DNA of 64,000 nucleotides from Chloroflexota bacterium (GCA_018004935.1 JAGNBF010000030.1:1-64000), one strand, 5' to 3'. Numbered from the stretch's first letter, positions 16,963-25,265 are shown. Translations and numbers: made by a program. The notes: generated by a model not told the origin, from the sequence alone.

Positions 16963-17644
16963 TGTAGCCGCGTTGGTGCGCGAGGTTGTTAGCCGTACTT
17001 TGGGGCAAAACCTGCCCGCGGCCGCAACGCGACCTATTGTTGATGCTGACCTCGTGCAAACCTGGCCTGCCGGTTCGGAGCAGGTGATTGCCCCTGGTAC
17101 GCTCATTACCCCCCTGGCGCGACAGGTAGCGCTAGAACGGCGTATCCACTTGCGGGAGGGCCAGGAGCCGGTCGCGGCCGCAAACCCCATACTAAAACTG
17201 GTTGCCCTCGCCGCTGATCACGGAGGGTATGCGCTAAAAGAACAATTAAAGGTGTTTATCCAAAAAGAGGGGTATACCGTACTCGATTGCGGCACCCATA
17301 ACACCGATGCTGTAGATTACCCGGATTTGGCGTACGCGGCCGCGCAACACGTCTCCAATGGTAAAGCATGGCGTGCCATTATCATTGATGGCGCGGGCAT
17401 TGGGAGTTGTATGGTGGCCAATAAAGTGCCAGGGGTACGGGCGGCTATGTGTTATGATCAGGCGACCGCCAGTAATAGTCGTGAACACAACAACGCCAAT
17501 ATCCTCACTCTAGGAGCCGGATTGATCGGTCCTAACCTGGCCCAACAAATTGTCAAAACTTTCCTCACGACCGAATTTGCCGGAGGGCGTCATACCCGTC
17601 GGGTAGACAAAATAGACGCTATCGCTCGCCGCTTCCAAAAATGA
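16943..17644 (+). CDS. RpiB/LacAB-family sugar-phosphate isomerase with microcompartment-type N-terminal extension
   Basis: 233 residues. The isomerase core begins near residue 84 (LVALAADHGGYALKEQL) and is of normal RpiB length; motifs VDYPDLA, GAGIGSCMVANKVPGVRAA and SREHNNANIL are clear. The first 75-80 residues are extra: a short amphipathic helix (PADVAALVREVVSRTLGQ) plus linker, the form of a BMC encapsulation peptide. The Cys of the E. coli RpiB CGTGIG motif is replaced by Asp-Gly, so the exact substrate may differ. In sugar-phosphate BMC loci such enzymes accompany DeoC. It overlaps lepB by 20 bases. Three GCGGCCGC octamers fall in this gene. Confidence 0.85.
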   Translation: MSQSPADVAALVREVVSRTLGQNLPAAATRPIVDADLVQTWPAGSEQVIAPGTLITPLARQVALERRIHLREGQEPVAAANPILKLVALAADHGGYALKEQLKVFIQKEGYTVLDCGTHNTDAVDYPDLAYAAAQHVSNGKAWRAIIIDGAGIGSCMVANKVPGVRAAMCYDQATASNSREHNNANILTLGAGLIGPNLAQQIVKTFLTTEFAGGRHTRRVDKIDAIARRFQK

Positions 17645-18033
17645 CGGCCGAAAGCTCAGGTCTCGTGTTTCCCCCCATATTGAGAAGATATACGAACCCT
17701 AAGGGCCTGTAAAAGATTAAGTTCCGTCCGAGGGTGAGGCTGGTTATAAAAACGTCAGTCTGACTTTCGTCATGAGGATCTCGTTTCCAGTCTCCTGTAA
17801 GTTATTTAACCCTCACTCCTAGGGTAATTGGTTTTCTGTCTACTCTGCACAAGATGTGTATAATTGCTTTTAAGAGATACTGAAGTATAAGCAGTGACCA
17901 TATATCAGTTTCTTAATCTCAACTAATTACTAAGCCCCCCGAGGGTTGAGTTTGTCAAAGCCTATTTTGCCTGAGACAAGCTCAGGCAACAGGCTTAGTC
18001 GTTACAATCTCACAACAAAGACAATTTTCATCC
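17645..18033. other. 389-base gap before deoC
   Basis: No gene. TATAAT at 17859-17864 is a possible -10 for the deoC-shell genes but lacks a good -35 at 16-18 bases. A copy of the TTGTCAAAG...GACAAGCTCAGG palindromic repeat covers about 17940-18000. Confidence 0.4.
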
Positions 18034-18912
18034 ATGTCACACCCTTCTTATGATCGCACCACAGTTGAGCGCGTTATCGAAGAAGTTACCCGCGAGGTGC
18101 TTCTGCGGCTCAATCAATCTGCCAAGACAGCCGAACCCGGGGGTTGTAATTGCACCGATGGTTCTTGTGTACAGAATTGCGCCGGACGGGTAGATCGCGT
18201 GGTGCAGGCGGGAGCGGTCAGAGTAACAGCAACCTTGGGCGTGCGGCCGCAAAACCAAAACGTCGCCAGCCTCATTGATCACACCCTACTCAAACCCGAA
18301 GCTACTCAAGATCAGATTGCTCAACTCTGTTACGAAGCCCGTACGCATCGTTTTGCTTCTGTGTGCATCAATCCTACCCATGTCAAGTTATCCGCCCAAC
18401 TGCTAAAAGATTCTGGCGTACCTGTCTGCACCGTTGTCGGTTTTCCTCTGGGGGCAACCCCAGCTACCGTCAAGGCATTTGAAACTCAACAGGCCATTCG
18501 TGATGGGGCCAGTGAAATAGATATGGTGATTAACATTGGTGCCCTCAAATCAAAAGATTATCATACCGTCTACGAAGACATCGCCACTGTTGCCCGCACC
18601 GCTCACGCCGGTAATGCTCTGCTTAAAGTCATCATCGAAACAGCTTTGCTCACCGATGAAGAAAAAGTAGTGGCTTGCCAACTTTCTAAAACAGCGGGAG
18701 CGGATTTTGTCAAAACATCTACAGGGTTTGGCCCAGGCGGAGCCACCGTTGAAGATGTGACCCTGATGCGTCGTATCGTAGGGCCAGAATTGGGGGTGAA
18801 GGCTTCGGGTGGCGTGCGTAATTATGCCGATGCCCAGGCTATGATTGCCGCTGGCGCAAATCGCCTGGGGGCCAGTGCCGGGGTGAGAATTGTTAAAGAG
18901 GCGCACAAATGA
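18034..18912 (+). CDS. deoC: Deoxyribose-phosphate aldolase with encapsulation-type N-terminus
   Basis: 292 residues against about 220 for plain DeoC. The extra ~70 N-terminal residues start with a predicted amphipathic helix ([21 protein letters not shown]), then a Cys-rich linker ([14 protein letters not shown]). The TIM-barrel core runs from about 78 with [28 protein letters not shown], the Schiff-base Lys in FVKTSTG (K227) and GVKASGGV. It splits 2-deoxyribose-5-phosphate into acetaldehyde and glyceraldehyde-3-phosphate. DeoC is the signature enzyme of sugar-phosphate-utilising BMCs. The four-cysteine linker is odd and could bind metal or form disulfides. It ends in a 4-base overlap with the next gene. 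Confidence 0.95.
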   Translation: MSHPSYDRTTVERVIEEVTREVLLRLNQSAKTAEPGGCNCTDGSCVQNCAGRVDRVVQAGAVRVTATLGVRPQNQNVASLIDHTLLKPEATQDQIAQLCYEARTHRFASVCINPTHVKLSAQLLKDSGVPVCTVVGFPLGATPATVKAFETQQAIRDGASEIDMVINIGALKSKDYHTVYEDIATVARTAHAGNALLKVIIETALLTDEEKVVACQLSKTAGADFVKTSTGFGPGGATVEDVTLMRRIVGPELGVKASGGVRNYADAQAMIAAGANRLGASAGVRIVKEAHK

Positions 18913-19166
18913 ATGTTTGTCCGAATTGTTCCGTTGGCCGTTTACATGAAGCCCGGGTTTCTTACCTGGCTGAACTCGATGGCTATCAGGTGATGATTCC
19001 TTATGTACCATCAGTAGTGTGTGATGTTTGCGGCCGCATTGAATACGACCTCGAATATATGCACCTGCTCGAAAACCTGACCCGCCAACCAGCTATCACG
19101 GCCACAAAACAGCCCCCGGTGGTGCGCCCTTACCCACGCCCCGCTGTCAATCCGCAACAACCATAG
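18909..19166 (+). CDS. Small YgiT/MqsA-type zinc-finger protein
   Basis: 85 residues. The N-terminal half has two CxxC pairs (CPNC at about 4-7 and CDVCG at about 38-41) in the arrangement of the YgiT-type (MqsA N-terminal) zinc finger, followed by a short helix and a Pro-rich tail. It lacks the helix-turn-helix of full MqsA. The ATGA overlap with deoC indicates translational coupling, so it belongs to the microcompartment operon. Its role is unknown: a zinc-binding regulator or structural accessory is possible. Confidence 0.8.
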   Translation: MNVCPNCSVGRLHEARVSYLAELDGYQVMIPYVPSVVCDVCGRIEYDLEYMHLLENLTRQPAITATKQPPVVRPYPRPAVNPQQP

Positions 19167-19169
19167 GGT

Positions 19170-19283
19170 TTGGGATCTTTGGCAATTCAGGGGGTTGATA
19201 ACAGATATACGGGCTGGCCTTGTGCCTGCTCAGTGTGGGGCAACCATAAGAGGTGACTGTACTCCACGAAACCCTGAAGACCC
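19170..19283. repeat. Dispersed ~110-bp palindromic repeat (family A), degenerate copy
   Basis: Shows TTTGGCAATTCAGGGGGTTGA, then the TACGGGCTGGCCTTGTGCC hairpin half and CCACGAAACCCTGAAGACCC. It splits the BMC locus between the zinc-finger gene and the first shell gene. Confidence 0.75.
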
Positions 19284-19529
19284 AGGGTTTGCTCAAGATT
19301 AAGTCGGGTAGCACGTGTCTTCTCAATAATGTAGGGTAGCCGTAGGTTGAGCTTGTTGAAACCAATGGCCTTGGACAAACTCAGGCTTCGTTATCCCCGA
19401 AATATTGAGAAATTACGGTGGCCCGGTCAGGAGACCGGCACAAGCAACCCCGTAAACCCTAAACTATCAGTAATCAGTTACCAGCCTTTTACTACTGTGC
19501 CCTGTTTACTGCCCACTATTTACTGACTT
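19284..19529. other. Remaining gap before the first shell gene
   Basis: Holds a copy of the TTGAGCTTGTTGAAA...GGACAAACTCAGG palindrome (about 19341-19385) and of the GGTCAGGAGACCGGCAC element (about 19416-19450). No promoter or gene can be supported. Confidence 0.5.
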
Positions 19530-20168
19530 ATGAGCGTTGAACTCCGTAGCTACGTTTTTCTTGATAGTTTACAGCCGCAACATGCCGCCTTCCTGGGTAC
19601 TGTGGCGCGAGGTTTTTTACCCTTACCTGGTGATGCTTCTCTCTGGATTGAGATTTCACCCGGTATTGAGATTAACCGCATCACGGATGTGGCCCTTAAA
19701 GCAACGGATGTTAAACCCGGGATGCAAATTGTTGAACGGCTTTATGGTCTCCTAGAAGTTCACTCATCTAGCCAGGCCGAAGCCCGTGCCGCTGGCGCGG
19801 CTATCCTGGAAGCATTGGAATTACGGGAAGAAGATCGGCTTAAACCCCGCGTCATCTCCAGCCAGATCATCCGTAACATTGATCCACACCAGACACAGTT
19901 GATCAACCGGATGCGTCATGGACACATGATCTTGGCCGGACAGACATTGTATGTGATGGAAGTACAGCCCGCCGCCTATGCCGCTCTGGCCGCCAACGAA
20001 GCTGAGAAAGCGGCCGCACTCAATATTCTTGAAGTGCAAGCCTATGGTAGTTTTGGGCGTGTTTATCTGGGTGGCGAAGAGCGCGATATTATGGCCGGAT
20101 ATCAGGCGGCCATTGACGCTATTGAAAGTATCGGTGGCCGCGTACCCGAAAGCGGCCGCAATGAGTGA
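19530..20168 (+). CDS. BMC-T shell protein, tandem (CsoS1D-like, permuted) type
   Basis: 212 residues, the length of two BMC domains. Each half has the permuted topology of the CsoS1D/double-stacking BMC-T group: [30 protein letters not shown] in the first half and [26 protein letters not shown] at the end of the second. Such pseudohexameric trimers can stack in pairs and have gated large pores thought to pass bulky cofactors. It is the first of five shell genes. Two GCGGCCGC octamers lie near its end (about 20009 and 20152). Confidence 0.85.
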   Translation: MSVELRSYVFLDSLQPQHAAFLGTVARGFLPLPGDASLWIEISPGIEINRITDVALKATDVKPGMQIVERLYGLLEVHSSSQAEARAAGAAILEALELREEDRLKPRVISSQIIRNIDPHQTQLINRMRHGHMILAGQTLYVMEVQPAAYAALAANEAEKAAALNILEVQAYGSFGRVYLGGEERDIMAGYQAAIDAIESIGGRVPESGRNE

Positions 20169-20281
20169 AAAGCATTTCAGCACCTCAGCCAGTCAGCCCC
20201 TTAGCTTTCTGGCTGATAAACTGAATGGCTGATAAGCTGATTAGCTAATGCGCTGACCAGCTACTTCTTCAGGAGGAAATT

Positions 20282-20572
20282 ATGACAGATGCCCTAGGTA
20301 TGATTGAAACCCGTGGCTTTGCCGCCATGGTTGAAGCGTCTGACGCCATGGTAAAAGCGGCTAAAGTCGAACTGGTTGGTTATGAAAAAATCGGCGGCGG
20401 ATATGTCACAGCCATTGTGCGTGGTGATGTCGCGGCGGTAAAAGCGGCCCTGGAAGCCGGAGCACGCGGCGCGGAAAAAGTGGGTGAAGTCGTTTCTATC
20501 CATGTCATCCCGCGGCCGCATACCAACATTGACCAGGTTTTGCCTCTTGGCCGTCAAAATGGGAGTGAATAG
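20282..20572 (+). CDS. BMC-H hexameric shell protein (PduA/EutM-like)
   Basis: 96 residues, one BMC domain of normal length: [28 protein letters not shown], then [19 protein letters not shown] and a HVIPRPH end. Hexamers tile the facets of the shell and their central pores pass small polar substrates. An AGGAGG ribosome binding site sits at optimal spacing and is the best of the locus, in line with the major shell component needing the most copies. It lies between the BMC-T and BMC-P genes. Confidence 0.95.
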   Translation: MTDALGMIETRGFAAMVEASDAMVKAAKVELVGYEKIGGGYVTAIVRGDVAAVKAALEAGARGAEKVGEVVSIHVIPRPHTNIDQVLPLGRQNGSE

Positions 20573-20646
20573 TAAACAGGCAACCGTTACACCCATGGTA
20601 AGTAACGGCCCTGGTTTACTGTCCCCAGTTCACGGATTACTACCTT

Positions 20647-20937
20647 ATGTTTCTCGGTAAAGTTATCGGCACACTCGTTGCCACCCAAAAAGAAGAAAGC
20701 CTGAACGGGCTGAAATTCCTGGTGGTTCGCCGTTTGACGGTAGATAGCCAGGATACCAGTGGCTATGTCGTGGCTGTGGATGCTGTTGGTGCCGGTGTAG
20801 GTGAAGTGGTTATGGTAGCCAGTGGTAGCTCCGCCCGCCAAACTCGCATCACTGACAAACGCCCCTGTGACGCCGTCATCATGGCTATTGTAGATACGTG
20901 GGAAGTGGACGGGGTGGAAAAATACCGGAAGGATTGA
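20647..20937 (+). CDS. BMC-P pentameric vertex protein (EutN/CcmL family)
   Basis: 96 residues. The family start MFLGKVIGTLVATQKEESLNG is clear, as are LKFLVVRRL, the AVDAVGAGVGEVV loop and the DAVIMAIVD end. Pentamers cap the twelve vertices of the shell. It lies 74 bases after the BMC-H gene. A second BMC-P is encoded at 24984. Several BMC loci carry two or three non-identical pentamers. Confidence 0.95.
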   Translation: MFLGKVIGTLVATQKEESLNGLKFLVVRRLTVDSQDTSGYVVAVDAVGAGVGEVVMVASGSSARQTRITDKRPCDAVIMAIVDTWEVDGVEKYRKD

Positions 20938-20938
20938 C

Positions 20939-20988
20939 GATTTTAGAATTACGATTGATGATTTTGTGCCAATCGTAAATCTAAAATC
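20939..20988 (+). other. Stable hairpin between BMC-P and aldehyde dehydrogenase genes
   Basis: GATTTTAG-AA-TTACGATTG (20939-20957) pairs with C-AATCGTAA-AT-CTAAAATC (20970-20988), a 19-bp stem with one mismatch. There is no T-run, so it is more likely an mRNA stability or processing element than a terminator. The dehydrogenase ATG follows 18 bases later. Confidence 0.55.
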
Positions 20989-21006
20989 ATCAAACGTAAA
21001 TCCAGC

Positions 21007-22461
21007 ATGGATGAACAACAGATCCAATCCATCATAGACCGAGTGATGCGGGAAATAGGCCAGGGAACGGCTCCCACTGTCGCGGCCGCGCCCTTGTCCC
21101 CGCGATCTACTCCTTTGCCTGCTCCACCCACCGGCCAACTGGGGTTATTTGATACGCTCGATGAAGCAGTCGCGGCCGCGAGCCACGCCTTCCGACGCCT
21201 GCACCAACTTCCTCTCACCCTACGGAAAGAGATGGTTGCCCAAATGCGTCAGGCTGGGCGCGAAAATGCCGCCGTCCTGGCTGAATTAGCCCACAGCGAA
21301 ACGGGAATGGGACGTGTCGAAGACAAAATCGTCAAAAACATCCTCAACGCCACCAAAACCCAGGGACCAGAAAGCCTCAATACACAAGCCTGGAGTGGCG
21401 ATGACGGCCTGACAATTGTAGAATACGCCCCTTATGGCGTGATTGGGGCACTGACCCCCAGCACCAACCCCACCAGCACCGTTATCTGCAACGCTATTGC
21501 CATGGTCTCCGCGGGTAACGCCGTGGTCTTTAACGCCCACCCCAGCTCCCAAAATAGCTCCAACCGCACGGTGCAACTACTCAACCAGGCCATCCAACGG
21601 GCTGGGGGCCCACCTGATTTACTGACCGCCGTTCGCCAGCCCACGTTAGAATCAGCTACCGCACTCATGCAACACAAAGGCATCCGCCTGTTGGCCGTGA
21701 CCGGGGGCACGCCGGTTGTGCGTGCCGCCATGCAAAGTGGCAAACGGGCCATCTGCGCCGGGCCAGGTAACCCCCCCGTCGTCGTAGATGAGACCGCCGA
21801 TATCGCTCAGGCAGGCCGTGACATTGTGATTGGTGGCTCGTTTGATAACAATATTGTGTGCACCACCGAAAAAGAAACCTTTGCCGTAGATCGTATTACT
21901 GACGAACTGATTCAAGTGATGACGCGCAATGGGGCGGTTAAACTGAACTCCTGGCAATTTGAACGGCTCTGGAAAGCCGTTACGGCAAAAGATCGTGGCC
22001 CTGGTAAACCAGCCGATATGAACAAAGCTTTTATCGGTAAAAATGCCGCCGTTTTGCTTAAAGAGATTGGCATGTCAGTGGGGGCAGAAGTACGCCAGAT
22101 CGTGGCAGAGGTAGATCGGCAACACCCCGCTGTCTGGTCAGAACAAATGATGCCCATCATGCCCGTGGTGCGGGTAGCCAGTGCCGATGAAGGTATTGAT
22201 CTGGCGGTGGCGGCTGAGCACGGCTTTCGCCACACAGCCGTCATGCACTCAAAAAACCTGGATCACCTGAGCCGGATGGCACGCGAGATGGATTGCAGTA
22301 TCTTTGTGAAAAATGGACCAAACCTGGCCGGTGTCGGTTATGGGGGTGAGGGGCATTGCTCTTTCACCATTGCCAGCCCTACCGGCGAAGGATTAACCGG
22401 GCCTATTAGTTTTAGCCGCTTACGCCGCTGTACTCTGGTAGATTCATTCCGTATCGTTTAA
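21007..22461 (+). CDS. CoA-acylating aldehyde dehydrogenase (EutE/PduP-like)
   Basis: 484 residues, typical of PduP/EutE. Residues 1-18 (DEQQIQSIIDRVMREIG) form the short amphipathic helix known to target such enzymes into BMC shells, followed by a Pro/Ala linker (20-45). The ALDH fold then shows ALTPSTNPTSTVICN, AVTGGTPVV, CAGPGN and the catalytic Cys in NNIVCTTEK (C285). It oxidises acetaldehyde from DeoC to acetyl-CoA with NAD+ and CoA inside the shell. Two GCGGCCGC octamers lie within the linker region (21081, 21173). Confidence 0.95.
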   Translation: MDEQQIQSIIDRVMREIGQGTAPTVAAAPLSPRSTPLPAPPTGQLGLFDTLDEAVAAASHAFRRLHQLPLTLRKEMVAQMRQAGRENAAVLAELAHSETGMGRVEDKIVKNILNATKTQGPESLNTQAWSGDDGLTIVEYAPYGVIGALTPSTNPTSTVICNAIAMVSAGNAVVFNAHPSSQNSSNRTVQLLNQAIQRAGGPPDLLTAVRQPTLESATALMQHKGIRLLAVTGGTPVVRAAMQSGKRAICAGPGNPPVVVDETADIAQAGRDIVIGGSFDNNIVCTTEKETFAVDRITDELIQVMTRNGAVKLNSWQFERLWKAVTAKDRGPGKPADMNKAFIGKNAAVLLKEIGMSVGAEVRQIVAEVDRQHPAVWSEQMMPIMPVVRVASADEGIDLAVAAEHGFRHTAVMHSKNLDHLSRMAREMDCSIFVKNGPNLAGVGYGGEGHCSFTIASPTGEGLTGPISFSRLRRCTLVDSFRIV

Positions 22462-22521
22462 CAGCGTTTGTAGTCCCGCCCTGAAAGGCGACGACCCACA
22501 ACGTATACCATAGTAAAAGTT

Positions 22522-23055
22522 ATGACCCTGGGCCAACTTGGACGTTCACTGGTTAATATGGATATTTTCACCGATGCCTACCGGGTAACGGGACGGGCGG
22601 CTGTGGGGACGAGCGGTATCCACGGCGAACTTAGTAATCCTAATTCTAACTTTTTGGATTTACACGATGCCTATATTTCCCGTATTCATGAGCCGGGAAC
22701 GATAATTGCCAGTTACAACCTGGCGGCTTTTCGCAAAGATAATATCAATTTTATTGTTCTGACGGATAGACGGGATGGGGTTCCTGTAGGAACCCAACAT
22801 GGTCGCTCAATTTTCACCCGCGGCCGCCCCGTACCCGCTTATCTCACTGTGCCTTCATTTGAGATCAAGGGAGAACTTATTTACGAGGGTAAAGCATCAC
22901 CGAATGCGATTTTAACCCAGGCATTAGGTCGGTTTCTGCTTATTTTTAGCGCAACCGCCTCTGCTTCCTTGCACCCAGAAATTAATTACAGTGGTGATTT
23001 AATTTTGGTGCATAAGGAACGCATTGGTATTTTGTGCCTGGAAAAACCGCGCTAA
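22522..23055 (+). CDS. Protein of unknown function inside the BMC locus
   Basis: 177 residues, not recognised. It appears to be a soluble alpha/beta protein with no membrane segment, coiled coil or Cys pairs. Recurrent stretches are ELSNPNSNFLDLHDAYISRIHEPGT, NFIVLTDRRDGVP and LTVPSFEIKGELIYEG. The ATG at 22522 has no clear ribosome binding site; a second ATG lies at 22558. Its place between the dehydrogenase and the receiver-ATPase genes, on the same strand and 60 bases from the former, suggests a microcompartment-linked job, for example as partner of the ATPase. Confidence 0.7.
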   Translation: MTLGQLGRSLVNMDIFTDAYRVTGRAAVGTSGIHGELSNPNSNFLDLHDAYISRIHEPGTIIASYNLAAFRKDNINFIVLTDRRDGVPVGTQHGRSIFTRGRPVPAYLTVPSFEIKGELIYEGKASPNAILTQALGRFLLIFSATASASLHPEINYSGDLILVHKERIGILCLEKPR

Positions 23056-23157
23056 GTTCTTGCTCTACCTCTAGCTCTCGCTCTTATATTGTTAGATGTC
23101 ACACAATGGTTTGGCCTGGCAGTATCATAGGCAACTGGCAATTTGGGGAGGCTAACA

Positions 23158-24282
23158 TTGGCGAACATCTTTGTGATAGATGATGATGCTCAACTTTTAC
23201 AGATGGTGGGTTTGATGTTGAAGCGGGGTGGTCATACCGCTACCCTGATCAATAACCCCTTTGAAGGATTGGAGAAGCTCAAAGAGGCAAAGCCAGATTT
23301 GCTTATTCTGGATGTAATGATGCCTGGAATAAGTGGGCATGATTTGACGCGCCAAATACGGGATACGGAGGAATTGGCTTATTTGCCGGTTTTGATTTTG
23401 ACGGCACGTGCCCAAGAGGTTGACCGGGTTACCGCATTAAAAAGTGGTGCGGATGATTACATGAGCAAACCGGTAACGTCTCATGAACTTATGGAGCGGA
23501 TTGACGGTTTGCTTTCTAGTAAGCAAGCCGTGGCTAAGCCAGGCCGAGAAGGCATTATTTTGAGCTTTTTCTCTATGCGGGGTGGCGTTGGCCGAACGAC
23601 GTTGGCGGTGAATCTGGCGACGGCTTTGCGCCGCCTGACGCGTGAGGAAGTATGTGTGGTAGATTTTTCCCCTTCTGGGGGACAGGCGGCCATGCATTTG
23701 CGGGTGCAACCTAAGGTGAGTTGGGATGAACTCGCGGCCGCAGAACGACTTGATCCCACACTCCTCAAAGATTCCTTGCTCTTGCACCAATCCGGTTTGC
23801 GGCTGTTGGCCGCGCCCATGTTGCCCCAATTACCTACCCGCCCGTCTAGTGATTTTGTGAATCAGGTTCTAAAAATGTTGCGCGAGCGGGTGGCTTTTAC
23901 TGTAATTGATTTGCCCCCGATAATCAGCCCGGCGGTACGGGCCAGCCTATCGGCTTCTGATATTGTTTTCCATGTAGTGGCCCCGGAAGTTGTTTCGGTG
24001 CAGGTAGAAGTTCAGGCAAACCGTGCCCTGATCAAGTTTGGTCTGAATTTACAGCAAAAAATTCATGTGTTAAACCAGACAACACCAGAGGCCCAATTAC
24101 CTGCCTCTGCCGTGGAAAAAGGGTTAGGCACACGCCTGCCTTTCCAATTTGGTTTTGACGAGCATCAGTCACGGGCATTGGCGCAGGGGGTTCCCCTGGC
24201 GATTACTACAACTCAGTCCCCCATCCCCACCGTCTCGCTTAACATGGCCGAGGCGATCTGGCAAAAGATTGTGAAAGGCTAA
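23158..24282 (+). CDS. Receiver-ParA/CpaE-like ATPase embedded in the BMC locus
   Basis: 374 residues. The start is the TTG at 23158, six bases after GGGGAGG. The receiver domain (3-120) is complete: acidic cluster D8-D10, phospho-acceptor D52 (LILDVMMPG), T82 and K104 (SKP). A MinD/ParA-type domain follows (133-374): P-loop MRGGVGRTT in which both the signature Lys and the P-loop Lys are Arg (R141, R146), VVDFSPSGG for switch I and VIDLPP for Walker B. CpaE/TadZ proteins with such layouts localise pili or cell-pole machines. ParA-like McdA positions carboxysomes. Its TAA abuts the ATG of the next shell gene, so a BMC positioning or assembly role is inferred. Confidence 0.88.
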   Translation: MANIFVIDDDAQLLQMVGLMLKRGGHTATLINNPFEGLEKLKEAKPDLLILDVMMPGISGHDLTRQIRDTEELAYLPVLILTARAQEVDRVTALKSGADDYMSKPVTSHELMERIDGLLSSKQAVAKPGREGIILSFFSMRGGVGRTTLAVNLATALRRLTREEVCVVDFSPSGGQAAMHLRVQPKVSWDELAAAERLDPTLLKDSLLLHQSGLRLLAAPMLPQLPTRPSSDFVNQVLKMLRERVAFTVIDLPPIISPAVRASLSASDIVFHVVAPEVVSVQVEVQANRALIKFGLNLQQKIHVLNQTTPEAQLPASAVEKGLGTRLPFQFGFDEHQSRALAQGVPLAITTTQSPIPTVSLNMAEAIWQKIVKG

Positions 24283-24867
24283 ATGGAACCTGCTCTCGCC
24301 TTACTCGAATTTGATAGTTTGGCCCTGGGGATTCAAGCGGGTGATGCTATGGTGAAACGTGCCCCCGTAAGCCAGATTCAAGCCGGGACAATACACCCGG
24401 GGCGCTATCTGGTTTTGGTGGCAGGAGATGTGGCCTCGGTAGAAGAGGCGGTGGAGGCGGGGAAGGAACTGGCCCAGAAGGAGTTGCGTGACCTGGTTTT
24501 TCTACCCCATGTGCACCCAGATGTGGTAATGGCCTTGCGCGGCGGCCGCAACCAGATCATCGGTGAGGCATTAGGGGTGGTAGAAACGAGCACGGTCGCG
24601 GCCGCGATTCAGGCGGCAGATGCCGGTGTTAAGGGGGCCGAGGTCGGGTTGTGGCAGTTGCGTCTGGCGGATGGGTTAGGTGGCAAAGGGTTGGTGCTTT
24701 TTACTGGCCTGGTAGCTGATGTAGAAGCGGCAGTAGAAATTGGTTGCGGCCGCGTGGCCAGTCAACTCATTCGCTCCGTCATCATCCCCCAATTGCATGA
24801 AGAAATGCAAACCAACCTGGGCGGAACTGGTCGTTTTGGTCAACCCTTTGCCTGGCCCGTCTACTAA
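24283..24867 (+). CDS. BMC-T shell protein with two tandem BMC domains (PduT/PduB-like)
   Basis: 194 residues in two BMC repeats: ALLEFDSLALGIQAGDAMVKRAPV with GDVASVEEAVEAG, then ALGVVETSTVAAAIQAADAGVKGAEV with GLVADVEAAVEIG. The order matches PduT-like trimers, but no cysteine sits in the pore loop (IHPGRY), so the iron-sulfur cluster of PduT is not expected. It starts on the base after the stop of the receiver-ATPase, implying coupled translation. Three GCGGCCGC octamers occur in 585 bases. Confidence 0.9.
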   Translation: MEPALALLEFDSLALGIQAGDAMVKRAPVSQIQAGTIHPGRYLVLVAGDVASVEEAVEAGKELAQKELRDLVFLPHVHPDVVMALRGGRNQIIGEALGVVETSTVAAAIQAADAGVKGAEVGLWQLRLADGLGGKGLVLFTGLVADVEAAVEIGCGRVASQLIRSVIIPQLHEEMQTNLGGTGRFGQPFAWPVY

Positions 24868-24983
24868 ACCCCTTAACCGCTTTGGATCAACGATTAAGTA
24901 ACTTGAATATTTGCTGTGGCCGGTCTCCTGACTGCGCCACCCAAGTTATTTTTAGACGCTCACTAAGCGTAAATTGTGTACTT

Positions 24984-25265
24984 ATGCAATTAGCAAAAGT
25001 AATTGGCACTGTCGTCGCAACCCAAAAATATGAAGGGCTGACCGGGATTAAATTTCTGATTGTTCAGCCACTCAGCAAACGGCAGGAACCAGATGGGGAG
25101 CCTGTTGTGGCGGCTGATGCAACTGCTCAGGCTGGCCCGGGAGAATTAGTTTTTATCGTTGGCAGTCGGGAAGCGGCTCAGGCGATGCCTGTTAAGTTTG
25201 TCCCAGTGGATCACGCAATTGTAGGGATTGTTGACGAGGTTGCCTTAAAGGAAGCGGTGCAGTAA
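24984..25265 (+). CDS. Second BMC-P pentameric vertex protein
   Basis: 93 residues from the ATG at 24984; a longer in-frame start at 24882 would add 34 residues unlike the family. Family start MQLAKVIGTVVATQKYEGLTG, then IKFLIVQPL, VVAADATAQAGPGELVFIVGS and DHAIVGIVDEV. The gap in front holds a copy of the CCGGTCTCCTGAC repeat. It is the last shell gene of the locus. The two pentamers share the same layout but differ in many positions, so they are not a recent duplication. Confidence 0.93.
   Translation: MQLAKVIGTVVATQKYEGLTGIKFLIVQPLSKRQEPDGEPVVAADATAQAGPGELVFIVGSREAAQAMPVKFVPVDHAIVGIVDEVALKEAVQ

Noticed and set aside
17859-17864. TATAAT as promoter of the BMC operon
   Set aside because: No -35 hexamer at 16-18 bases; kept only as a note in the gap entry.
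23158-24282. Naming the BMC-linked ATPase mcdA
   Set aside because: It has a receiver domain and a CpaE-like P-loop without lysines, and no McdB is recognisable.
24283-24867. Naming the tandem BMC-T gene pduT
   Set aside because: The pore-loop cysteine for the iron-sulfur cluster is missing and the locus is not a propanediol type.
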